From positions 1 through 64,000 of the forward strand of contig JANQOZ010000090.1 in the NCBI GenBank assembly GCA_028285525.1: a stretch of 64,000 nucleotides of DNA. Direction: 5' to 3'. The translations under genes and the position numbers were made by a program. Positions 17,644-25,384 of the stretch are shown piece after piece. Origin of the DNA: Lysobacterales bacterium (GTDB lineage: Bacteria > Pseudomonadota > Gammaproteobacteria > Xanthomonadales > SZUA-38). The first letter of the stretch is position 1. Each line of letters starts with the position of its first letter. A model generated the notes under the pieces. That model was not told the origin of the DNA. It saw nothing but the letters and a program-made list of their open reading frames with translations, and ran no database searches.

Positions 17644-18198
17644 GTGGCCAAGAAGAAAACAAGCAAGCGCTCTGCAAAACGCAGTGCACAGGTTGAGTCT
17701 GCACGAGACAACGTGAAGGAATCCGCCAGCCAGATCTGGCTCGCGGGCCTGGGCGCGCTGTCCAAGGCGGGCGAAGAAGGCGCACGGTTCTTTGAGAACC
17801 TGGTGCGTGACGGGCTCTCCATGGAGAAGAAAACCCGCAAAGCGACCGAAAGTCGCGTGACCGAAGTCCGCGAAGCGGTCGAAGGCACCGTCGAGCAGGT
17901 TCAGGCGAGAGCAACCGCTTCCTGGGACAAGCTGGAAAAGGTGTTTGAGGACCGGGTTGCCAAAGCCCTCGCCGGCCTGGGCGTACCGACCAGCGACGAC
18001 GTCAAGGCGCTCAGCGCCCGAATCGCGGAGCTGCAGGCGTCTGTCGACAAGCTGACGGGCACCAAGGCCGCACCGCGCAAGAAGCTGGCCAGCAAGAAGA
18101 AGACGGCCAAAAAAGCCGCCACCAGCAAGAAAACCGTGCGGAAAAAAGCCACGCGGAAGAAGGCCAGCAGCAAGAAAGCCAGCTCCCGCCGCGCCTAA
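17644..18198 (+). CDS. Phasin (PhaF/PhaI-like) with Lys/Ala-rich histone-like tail
   Basis: Granule-coat protein, 184 aa. The N-terminal phasin domain (about 20-120) has the family SASQIWLAGLGALSKA and GARFFENLVRDG motifs and an amphipathic helix that should bind the lipid or PHA surface. The C-terminal ~55 residues are repeats of KKA/KKT/RKK type, like the histone-H1-like DNA-binding half of Pseudomonas PhaF, which links granules to the nucleoid. The start is GTG at 17644 with GGAG 7 nt upstream. A strong terminator follows 84 bp after the stop. Confidence 0.88.
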   Translation: MAKKKTSKRSAKRSAQVESARDNVKESASQIWLAGLGALSKAGEEGARFFENLVRDGLSMEKKTRKATESRVTEVREAVEGTVEQVQARATASWDKLEKVFEDRVAKALAGLGVPTSDDVKALSARIAELQASVDKLTGTKAAPRKKLASKKKTAKKAATSKKTVRKKATRKKASSKKASSRRA

Positions 18199-18282
18199 CG
18201 GCGGCAGCTGACCCCGATTGGCGCTGTTACACCGACGCTGCCGCAGCTGGGCCCCTCCCCTGCTGCGCGTAACAGGCCATGT

Positions 18283-18315
18283 GGATGCCGGGGTTCGCCC
18301 CGGCATCCGTTTTTT
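18283..18315 (+). terminator. Rho-independent terminator after the phasin gene
   Basis: GGATGCCGGGG (18283-18293), UUCG tetraloop (18294-18297), CCCCGGCATCC (18298-18308): an 11-bp perfect stem followed by G and six T (18310-18315). It is unidirectional, since the minus strand lacks a U-tract after the stem. Confidence 0.95.
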
Positions 18316-18356
18316 GCGTTGCTCCCCGTAACCCCCTCTGACATACCGCTCCGCGG

Positions 18357-20342
18357 CTACCAGTGAATCCCACGCATGAGCGAAGCAAAGGCAATTTGCT
18401 CGCTGGTCGGCTGACGCGCTTCGGCATTTTTGATGCCTTTAGCCGCCGATGAATCCGGGAACAGCCGGAACGCGGTGTTCATTACTACTTCCGCCGATTT
18501 CGGCATGATGGCGTGCAGCACCTGGGCGGTGATGCCGAGACGCGTGGCGATGCGCTGCGGGCGGCGAATGATGGCGTCCGCGATCATGTCGGCTGCTTCC
18601 TCCGGGCTGATCGTCGGCACGCTGTTGTAGATCTTGGTCGGCGCGATCATTGGCGTTCTCACCAGCGGCATGTTGATCGTGGTGAAGCTGATACCCATGT
18701 CGGCAAATTCTGACGCCGCACAGCGGGAAAACGCGTCCAGCGCCGCCTTGGAGGCTACATACGCCGAGAAACGCGGGGCGTTGGACAGAACGCCGATGGA
18801 CGAGATGTTGATGATCTGACCCTTACCCCGCTCGGTCATGTGCGGCAGACACCGCATGATCAGCCGCAGGGAGCCGAAATAGTTGAGCTGCATCGTTCGC
18901 TCAAAGTCGTGGAACCGATCGTATGAGAGAGCGATGGATCGGCGGATCGAACGTCCGGCGTTGTTGATCAGAATATCGACGGAGCCGTGGTCCGCGACCA
19001 CGTCGTCGATCAACTTGTCACAGTGGTTGAGGTCGGTGAGGTTGGCCACGTAGTAATACGCATCGCCCCCGGCCGCTTTCATCTCCGCAACGGTTTCCTT
19101 CAGCTCCTGCTCCTTGCGGGCGACCACAACCACCTTGGCGCCGCGGGAAGCCAGCTGAATCGCAGCCGCCCGCCCGATGCCTGAAGACCCCCCGGTGACG
19201 ACCACCACCTTGCCTCTTACAGCGGTCGCCAGCGACCGGTCGACATGCAGATCCGGATCCAGATGGCGCTCCCAGTAATCCCAGATCCGCCAGCCGTAGT
19301 CCTCGAGCTTGGGTACGCGGATATCGGTTCCCTTGAGAGCCTTCTCGGTATTCCGGGAGTCAAAGCGGGTTGGGTAGTTGATCAGCTGCAGGACCGACTC
19401 GGGAATGCCGAGGTCTTTCAGGATCATCTCGGAAATGCGCTTCACCGGCGGCAGCATCGCCAGCCCCTGCCGGATGCTCTTCGGAATAAACCCAAACATC
19501 CGGGCGTCGATCCGCATGTTCATCTGCGGCGCGTGACCGGCCCGCGCGAACAGGTTCAGGACTTCTCCGATCCTCATCGGATCGGGGTCGGTCAGATGGA
19601 AGCACTCCCCGTCGAGGTCCTTTTGATGCGCGATGTGGTCGAGCGCATTCGCCACAAAGTCCACCGGCACCATGTTCACCCGTCCGCCTTCGATACCGAT
19701 CGCCGGCACCCAGGACGGCAGAACGCTGCGCATCTTCTGAATCAGCTTGAAGAAGTAGTAAGGACCGTCGATCTTGTCCATCTCACCGGTTTGGGAATGG
19801 CCGATCACGATTGCCGGGCGATAGATCCGGTACTTGACCGAGGACTGATCCCGGACCAGTTTTTCGGAATCGTGTTTGGTTCGAAAGTATGGATGATCGA
19901 GGTTTTCCGCCTCATCCAGCATGTCCTCGCGGAACACGCCCGCATAAAGCCCGGCTGCCGCGATGGAGCTGACGTGATGAAAACACCCGGCCTTCAGCGT
20001 CTCGGCCAGCGCTAATGCATTGCGGGTGCCGTCCATGTTGGCCGGGATCTGTGCCTCGGCGCTGGCGCCGAGATCGTAGACGGCGGCCAGATGGAAAAAG
20101 TGGCGAATCTTCCCGGCGAGCTCCTCTCGATACTTCTTCGAGACGCCCAGATTTTTCCGGATCAGATCGCCCGTGACCGGTATGACCCTGTCTGAGCCCG
20201 GCATCGACTTCAGCATCTCCTGCAGCTTCTTGCGGGACTGGCTGCGGGTCAGGACATAGATCTTGCCCTTGCGATTGTCGAGCAGGTTCTGGAGCAGGTG
20301 GCGGCCGATAAAACCGCTGGCACCGGTAACGAAGTAAGACAT
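18357..20342 (-). CDS. Two-domain fatty acyl-CoA reductase, alcohol-forming (Marinobacter Maqu_2507 type)
   Basis: 661 aa, the same length I recall for the Marinobacter enzyme that reduces fatty acyl-CoA through the aldehyde to the alcohol, supplying wax-ester synthesis. N-terminal extended SDR reductase domain: TGASGFIGRHLL at residue about 6, HVSSIAAAGLY, and a tyrosine-type site at YFRTKHDSEK; the segment GHSQTGEMDKIDGPYYFFK is characteristic. C-terminal classical SDR domain from about 375: VVTGGSSGIGRAAA, NNAGRSIRRSIALSYDRFHD, catalytic YVASKAALDAFSR, then TINMPLVRTPMIAPTKIY. The end reads SLMRGIHW, also typical. ATG 20342 is chosen because AGAGGTG lies 6 nt upstream; GTG 20351 is the alternative. 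A wax synthase is not in this window. Confidence 0.88.
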   Translation of the reverse strand: MSYFVTGASGFIGRHLLQNLLDNRKGKIYVLTRSQSRKKLQEMLKSMPGSDRVIPVTGDLIRKNLGVSKKYREELAGKIRHFFHLAAVYDLGASAEAQIPANMDGTRNALALAETLKAGCFHHVSSIAAAGLYAGVFREDMLDEAENLDHPYFRTKHDSEKLVRDQSSVKYRIYRPAIVIGHSQTGEMDKIDGPYYFFKLIQKMRSVLPSWVPAIGIEGGRVNMVPVDFVANALDHIAHQKDLDGECFHLTDPDPMRIGEVLNLFARAGHAPQMNMRIDARMFGFIPKSIRQGLAMLPPVKRISEMILKDLGIPESVLQLINYPTRFDSRNTEKALKGTDIRVPKLEDYGWRIWDYWERHLDPDLHVDRSLATAVRGKVVVVTGGSSGIGRAAAIQLASRGAKVVVVARKEQELKETVAEMKAAGGDAYYYVANLTDLNHCDKLIDDVVADHGSVDILINNAGRSIRRSIALSYDRFHDFERTMQLNYFGSLRLIMRCLPHMTERGKGQIINISSIGVLSNAPRFSAYVASKAALDAFSRCAASEFADMGISFTTINMPLVRTPMIAPTKIYNSVPTISPEEAADMIADAIIRRPQRIATRLGITAQVLHAIMPKSAEVVMNTAFRLFPDSSAAKGIKNAEARQPTSEQIAFASLMRGIHW

Positions 20343-20362
20343 CGGGGACACCTCTTGTTGTT

Positions 20363-20433
20363 GTCAGTTGCCGACTGACCACACCCTCAACCGAATCGGG
20401 TGTCGGTCAGCAGACCGTCGATCCACAATTGTG
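20363..20433. promoter_or_regulatory. Candidate TetR operators between acyl-CoA reductase and ACBP genes
   Basis: Three dyads crowd the divergent intergenic region. GTCAGT-N5-ACTGAC (20363-20379) is a perfect palindrome 21-37 nt before the reductase start. CTGACCACACCC (20375-20386) and GGGTGTCGGTCAG (20398-20410) form an inverted repeat with one inserted base. CACAATTGTG (20424-20433) is a perfect 10-bp palindrome. The TetR gene 340 bp away is the obvious candidate ligand; this is inference. Confidence 0.5.
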
Positions 20434-20463
20434 CCAGCTTAAGCCGCCGCGTGGGACCGCAGG

Positions 20464-20492
20464 TTGAGAAATCGTTAGCAGCGCAGCATAAT
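20464..20492 (+). promoter_or_regulatory. Sigma-70-type promoter of the ACBP-TetR operon
   Basis: TTGAGA (20464-20469), 17-bp spacer, CATAAT (20487-20492). Both hexamers are close to consensus and the spacing is optimal. Transcription would begin near 20499, just before the GAGGGAG ribosome-binding site of the ACBP gene. Confidence 0.65.
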
Positions 20493-20515
20493 CGCCGTAA
20501 CGAGGGAGAGCCAAC

Positions 20516-20773
20516 TTGAGCGACTTAGAAAAGGCCTTTGCCGAGGCCACCGCCAACGCAAAACAGCTTACCGAAAAGCCCGACAACGACACGCTGCTGA
20601 AGCTCTACGCGCTGTTCAAGCAGGCGTCGGAAGGTGACGTCAGCGGCGAAAAACCCGGGTTCTTCGATTTTGTCGCCACCGCCAAATACGAAGCGTGGGA
20701 GGCGCTCGCCGGAACCGACAAAGAGGCGGCCATGCAGAAATACATTGACCTGGTCAAACGTCTGAGCGGTTGA
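20516..20773 (+). CDS. Acyl-CoA-binding protein (ACBP)
   Basis: Small four-helix cytosolic protein, 85 aa, which binds long-chain acyl-CoA and keeps a soluble pool for acyl-using enzymes. Family residues are clear: FAEATANAKQL, LLKLYALFKQASEGDV, the FDFVATAKYEAWEAL segment (KxxAW motif) and AMQKYIDLVKRL. Start is TTG at 20516 with GAGGGAG 9 nt upstream; no ATG is available. It is divergent from the acyl-CoA reductase gene and overlaps the TetR gene, so it probably supplies or buffers the reductase substrate. Confidence 0.93.
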   Translation: MSDLEKAFAEATANAKQLTEKPDNDTLLKLYALFKQASEGDVSGEKPGFFDFVATAKYEAWEALAGTDKEAAMQKYIDLVKRLSG

Positions 20774-21387
20774 AAACCCGGGAGCGTATCCTGCAAACCA
20801 GCCTTGCGCTGTTTAACGAGCAGGGCGAAGGGGCGGTCAGCACCAACCACATCGCTGATGAGATGGACATCAGCCCCGGTAATCTCTACTACCATTTCCG
20901 CAACAAAGACCAGATCGTCAGCGAGCTGTACGATCGATACCACACCGGCCTTTCCTCGCTCCTCGACGTTCCGAGCGACGTTGTGCTCGAGCTTGAAGAC
21001 GTCTGGCTGTTCCTGCATCTCGTGCTGGAGCGGATCAATGAATACCGGTTTATCTACGACAACCTGACGGACATCCTGCGCCGTTCGCGCCCGGTCCGTC
21101 GCCAGTTTGGCTTTCTGCTCAAAGCCAAGCGTGAGGCGGCTCTCAGCCTCTGCGCGGCGCTGCAGCGAAGCGGGATGATGACGGCGAGCAATCGGGAGGT
21201 GGAAGACCTCAGCACCAGTATCGTTATGGTCGCCACCTTCTGGATCGGCTACGAGTCAGCCACCGGCACCACCGGCCTGCCCCAAACCGGAGGCGGTGCT
21301 CACCAGGTCATGACACTCCTCGCACCCTACCTTCGTGAGCCGGAGCGTTCACACCTGGCCACCCTGGCTGACGCTTACCGGCAATAG
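20770..21387 (+). CDS. TetR-family transcriptional regulator
   Basis: 205 aa. N-terminal HTH: RERILQTSLALFNEQG then ADEMDISPGNLYYHFRNKDQIV at about residues 31-52. The C-terminal half is a helical ligand-binding domain without identifiable specificity. The start is TTG at 20770, overlapping the ACBP stop codon as TTGA, so the two are translationally coupled. Given its partners, acyl-CoA or fatty acids are plausible effectors and the divergent region at 20343-20515 a plausible target; neither is shown by sequence. Confidence 0.85.
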   Translation: MKTRERILQTSLALFNEQGEGAVSTNHIADEMDISPGNLYYHFRNKDQIVSELYDRYHTGLSSLLDVPSDVVLELEDVWLFLHLVLERINEYRFIYDNLTDILRRSRPVRRQFGFLLKAKREAALSLCAALQRSGMMTASNREVEDLSTSIVMVATFWIGYESATGTTGLPQTGGGAHQVMTLLAPYLREPERSHLATLADAYRQ

Positions 21388-21449
21388 TGCGCCGCATGAC
21401 AATCGCAGGGCCTTGCTTCAAAATGCGGTTGGTACGATAAGGGAAGATC

Positions 21450-22733
21450 ATGCAGGCACCCATAGAGATACCCAACTTCGAGCTCATTGAGGAACTGGGC
21501 CGCGGCGGTATGGCCCGGGTCTATCTGGCTAACCAGCTCCAGCCAAAACGCAAGGTGGCCATCAAAATTGTGGCGCCCACCACCGGCCAGGACGATGCCT
21601 TTATGGAGAGCCTGAAGCTGGAAGGCGACATGGCGGCACAGTGCAGCCACGCAAACATTGTCACCGTTTACGCCTGCGGGGTTGTCGACCACCACTACTA
21701 TCTGGCGATGGAGCTCCTGAGCGGCGGCGACCTCACGGAGCGAATCAAACGCGGCATCGACGCCAGCGAAGCGCTGCAGATCCTGGAAGACATGGCCGGT
21801 GCGCTCGATCACGCGCACTCGATCAACCTGCTGCACCGCGATATCAAGCCGGAGAACATCATGTTCCACGAGAGCGGCAAAGCTGTACTCGTGGACTTCG
21901 GTATCGCCAAGGAACAGGACACCGAGAGTAATTTCACGAAAGCCGGCGCCGTTGTCGGCACGCCGCACTATATGAGCCCCGAGCGGGCAACCGGCAAGCC
22001 GATCGACTTTCGATCGGACCTCTACGCCCTCGGCGTGGTGTTCTACGAAATGCTGACCGGCAACAAGCTCTTTGAGGGCGCGGATACGTTCGCCATCAGC
22101 TACGCACACGTCTACGAACCGATTCCGATGCTGCCTGAGCCTTACGTCAAGTATCAGCCGCTGCTTAACCGGCTGGTGGCCAAAGACCCGGACAGTCGCT
22201 TCCAGAGTGCTGGCGAGCTGCTCGCTGCGCTTAAGAAGCCTGCCTCAGTAGCGGCCCTCGACCCCGCCAACAGCGCAACGCTTGCCGTGGCCCCGTCCGA
22301 GCTCGCCTCCGGCGAAATGGCGTCCGCACCGCCAGCCTCGTCAGCGCCAGGCCCAGCGCCGGCGGAGCCGGCGGTCCAAAAGTCCGGCCTGCCGGTGGTG
22401 CCGATCGCCGCCGTGGCGATCCTGGTGGTCGTGGCGGCCGTGTTCGGCGCGCGCATGATGGGAGGCAGCGGTTCCGATGCCGGCCCGAGTAATCCTTCGG
22501 GGATCCGTGTCGGCATGGGCCAGAATCTTGATGTTGCCGAGCGCGAGCGCATGCAGGAGTTACTTGCGGCCGCGGCCAGCATGTCCCGCATCAACAACTA
22601 CGAGCAGGCCGAAGAAAACCTGTTCAAGGTGCTGTCTGAGTTTGACTGCAAGAACGAAGAGGCCCGACGCGGACTGCTGGCCCTCAACCCCTCGCGGGCC
22701 GAAGAGATCATCCAGATCTGCGACGGGCTCTGA
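21450..22733 (+). CDS. Membrane-anchored PknB-like serine/threonine protein kinase
   Basis: 427 aa. Kinase domain at about residues 9-270 with all main motifs: glycine loop ELGRGGMARVYLA, VAIK lysine, catalytic HRDIKPENIM, VDFGIAKE, and GTPHYMSPERATG (activation loop and APE-like). An Ala/Pro/Ser linker (about 275-317) leads to one membrane helix (about 318-338) and a C-terminal extracytoplasmic part of about 85 residues with a TPR-like helical segment (NNYEQAEENLFKVL) but no PASTA repeats. The kinase would be cytoplasmic. Ribosome-binding site AAGGGAAG lies before the ATG. It is convergent with the caspase-like gene (62 bp apart), and an FHA protein is encoded about 7 kb away. Confidence 0.92.
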   Translation: MQAPIEIPNFELIEELGRGGMARVYLANQLQPKRKVAIKIVAPTTGQDDAFMESLKLEGDMAAQCSHANIVTVYACGVVDHHYYLAMELLSGGDLTERIKRGIDASEALQILEDMAGALDHAHSINLLHRDIKPENIMFHESGKAVLVDFGIAKEQDTESNFTKAGAVVGTPHYMSPERATGKPIDFRSDLYALGVVFYEMLTGNKLFEGADTFAISYAHVYEPIPMLPEPYVKYQPLLNRLVAKDPDSRFQSAGELLAALKKPASVAALDPANSATLAVAPSELASGEMASAPPASSAPGPAPAEPAVQKSGLPVVPIAAVAILVVVAAVFGARMMGGSGSDAGPSNPSGIRVGMGQNLDVAERERMQELLAAAASMSRINNYEQAEENLFKVLSEFDCKNEEARRGLLALNPSRAEEIIQICDGL

Positions 22734-22795
22734 GCGATCCTCCGCCGACCGACGCTGAACCCCAGCGAGCAGGCGGCTCAAAGCGCCTTGCGGAG

Positions 22796-25336
22796 CTAAA
22801 GTCGCAGTGGCTCGAATGCCTGCGCCGTATCGGACTCCGGCAGGAAGAAAAATTCGCTGCCCTCGTGGCCGGCAAACTTCATCGCCGTGTATTCGGGTGA
22901 CTGCCGGAGCTGGGCCAGCCGCGACCGGGTTTCCACCTCTCGCTCCACGGCTTCAAACAACCGGTACCCTTCCATCACGTCGGCGTTGCCAGAGATTGCG
23001 CGAATAAACGCGCCCCCGAAAATCGAGTTGCCGTCACCGCCGTCGTCGAGGACCGGCTGAAGACCACCGGAGGTCAGGACGGTTCGCGCGCGCACTCGGG
23101 AAATGAACAGCAGATCCTGGTCGTCCACCTCCAGCGGAATCGGCCTGATGGACGCACCGGAAAGCGTGCCCGAATAGCAGCTGTCGGCGACCACCAGCAC
23201 GTGCTTGGCCGTCATTTCGGAGATGAAGTCGCTGATCTGGTTATTGCCGATCCACGACGCGTCCGGTCTGGCAGCCGAGTCGACCCCCAGCCAATGACCG
23301 TTACCGTCATCCGTTACCACGCCGTGACCGGCGTAGTAGATGAGGAGGTTGTCGTTCTTGCCGAGCGACTCGGTGAGTCTGGCAAACTCCTGCACCATCG
23401 CAGCCTGCGTTGCGTCCAGCAGCAGCGAGACGTTAAAGCCGTAGCGCTCCTCGAGCACCTGCCCCACGCCGCGCGCATCGGCGGTTGCCGTGGCAAGTGG
23501 CTGATGATGCGAGTAGTTGTTGTTGCCGATCACCAGCGCGTTGAAGCTGCCCAGGTCGCGGCGCAGACGCTTACGGAACTGACGCGACGTCACGCGTGTT
23601 GCCAGCGCCTGCGGGAGATCCTTCTGGATGATAAAGCTCTCGCGGGTGCGTTCGCCGTCGACCGTCACCGCTTCGATGGAAACCGGCGTTTCCATACCCT
23701 CCAGCGTGACCGGAACCTTAAATAGCCCGTTGCCGTCAATCCGGTCTATCACGTTGCGGTCATTGACCCGAAACGCGAGCAGCTCCGACGCCGGCGCTAC
23801 GCGGCCGATGAGGTCGTAGTCGCTGACGTCCGAGAACAGGGTGACCGCTCGTACACCCCGAGCGACACCGATATCGGGAGAGATCATGCTGATCACGTCT
23901 TCCGCTGCTTCAATTTCCTGAACCAAGAGCTGATCGAGCAGCGCGTCGCTGTCAGCCTGGGCGGCAGCGATTTCCGCCTCGCGGTCGGCGATCTCCTCGC
24001 GGAGTTCCTGAAGCTCCTCGGCGGCGCCCTGCCCGGCCGCCAGCTTGAGCTGACTTTCCATCAGCTCGTCCTGGGCCTGGGCGAGCGAGCCACGAATAAT
24101 ATCGATCTCTTCGGCCTGACCCGAGACCTGAGCTCGCAGCGCACCTTCGCGTTCCCGCGCCGTTTCCAGCTGCGCTTCGGCCGCCCTTAGCGCTTCACTC
24201 AGCTCTTCCTGGCGGGCGGTGATGAGCGCTCGCTCGCCTTCCAGGGCCGCTTCCTTGGCTTCGAGCGCTGCCGCAAGCTCATCGGCCTGATCGCTACCGT
24301 TGCTCCGTGCGGTCTGCAGCTGCTGGCGCAGCCGCTCGACTTCCTGGCGCGACTGATCGACCGCCGCCTCGCGTTGGTCCAGCTCGCCCCTCACGCGGGA
24401 CAGCTCGTCCTGCGCCAGCTCGCTTTGTTCCTGCACCTCGCCGAGTTCAGCCAGCAGCGCACTGCGAGCCGCCTGCGCTTTCCCAAGATCGCTGCGCAGT
24501 CGCGCGTTGTCGCTCTTAAGCTGCTCGAGCGCCTGGCGCTCGGCCGCCGTCAGCCCGGCAGACTGGCTGCGCTCCAGCTCGAGTTCGTCCAGCGTACGGG
24601 CCAGCTCGTCGCGTGCTCGCCGCAGATCCCGCTTGCGACGGCTGAGCTTCTTTTCCGCGCCCTCAAGGCGGTCGGTCAGGTCCAGCACCTGCGATCGCAG
24701 CCGCTCGGCCTCCTGGGCCAGCGCCCGGCGCCGGGCCATCTGTTCATCCGTGGTGTATTCCAGAACGCCGTCTGTGATGCCCGACGCCTCACGGTAGAGG
24801 TTCATCGCTCGGGTGAGGTCTTTGCTGACGCCCCGGCCGCTCTCGTAAAGGGCACCGAGATTGATCTGGGCCCGGGGATGACCCTGCTCGGCGGCCATGG
24901 TGTACCACTTGGCGGCGGCCGCGTAGTCCGGGGACACACCCATTCCTTCTTCGTACATTTCGCCGACGTAAGTCTGCGCCTGCGCATCGCCGCCTTCAGC
25001 CGCCGGCAGCCAGACCTTCAGCGCAGTTTCGAGATCGGCTCGATCGTAGGCGACGTACTCCCCGCCGCGTATCGCGCAGTCTTTGGCGGAAGTTCTGATC
25101 GGCTTGCGCGCCGCGAGATAGGTGAACCGCTGGCCCATCTGGCGCACCTGTGGCGGCAGGAGACAGTCGACGATAAACAGGTCATCAACCTTGATCGCCC
25201 CTGCGTAATCGTTGGGATCAACCTTCTGCGCACCGGCGATGCCGGCGGCACTGGTAAGAACGGCGACGCCCAGCGTCAGCCACAGTTTTCTTAGGCTCAT
25301 CGAGTCATCCTTGCTCGTTGCACAAAACTTTTCCAT
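22796..25336 (-). CDS. Secreted caspase-like (peptidase C14) protein with Sel1 repeats and coiled coil
   Basis: 846 aa. Order: signal peptide (hydrophobic core about residues 18-34), an N-terminal domain with two cysteines, two Sel1 repeats (about 110-180: AQTYVGEMYEEGMGVSPDYA; AQINLGALYESGRGVSKDLT), a long Glu/Arg/Ala-rich coiled coil (about 205-480), a beta-rich linker, and a C14 caspase domain (about 600-846). The catalytic dyad is visible: His in LIYYAGHGV and Cys in VVADSCYSGTL. Start 25336 has an excellent GGAGG site 6 nt upstream; ATG 25300 (also with AAGGA) would give a more conventional signal peptide. It follows the autotransporter gene by 48 bp and is likely co-transcribed. Substrate unknown. 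Confidence 0.87.
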   Translation of the reverse strand: MEKFCATSKDDSMSLRKLWLTLGVAVLTSAAGIAGAQKVDPNDYAGAIKVDDLFIVDCLLPPQVRQMGQRFTYLAARKPIRTSAKDCAIRGGEYVAYDRADLETALKVWLPAAEGGDAQAQTYVGEMYEEGMGVSPDYAAAAKWYTMAAEQGHPRAQINLGALYESGRGVSKDLTRAMNLYREASGITDGVLEYTTDEQMARRRALAQEAERLRSQVLDLTDRLEGAEKKLSRRKRDLRRARDELARTLDELELERSQSAGLTAAERQALEQLKSDNARLRSDLGKAQAARSALLAELGEVQEQSELAQDELSRVRGELDQREAAVDQSRQEVERLRQQLQTARSNGSDQADELAAALEAKEAALEGERALITARQEELSEALRAAEAQLETAREREGALRAQVSGQAEEIDIIRGSLAQAQDELMESQLKLAAGQGAAEELQELREEIADREAEIAAAQADSDALLDQLLVQEIEAAEDVISMISPDIGVARGVRAVTLFSDVSDYDLIGRVAPASELLAFRVNDRNVIDRIDGNGLFKVPVTLEGMETPVSIEAVTVDGERTRESFIIQKDLPQALATRVTSRQFRKRLRRDLGSFNALVIGNNNYSHHQPLATATADARGVGQVLEERYGFNVSLLLDATQAAMVQEFARLTESLGKNDNLLIYYAGHGVVTDDGNGHWLGVDSAARPDASWIGNNQISDFISEMTAKHVLVVADSCYSGTLSGASIRPIPLEVDDQDLLFISRVRARTVLTSGGLQPVLDDGGDGNSIFGGAFIRAISGNADVMEGYRLFEAVEREVETRSRLAQLRQSPEYTAMKFAGHEGSEFFFLPESDTAQAFEPLRL

Positions 25337-25384
25337 ATCACACCTCCAGACTGCGACCCTCCTGTGCAGTCTTCGTTCAGCCGA

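Noticed and set aside
22734..22795. Bidirectional terminator between the convergent kinase and caspase-like genes
   Set aside because: Only a 4-bp GGCG/CGCC pairing is visible and there is no T-tract.
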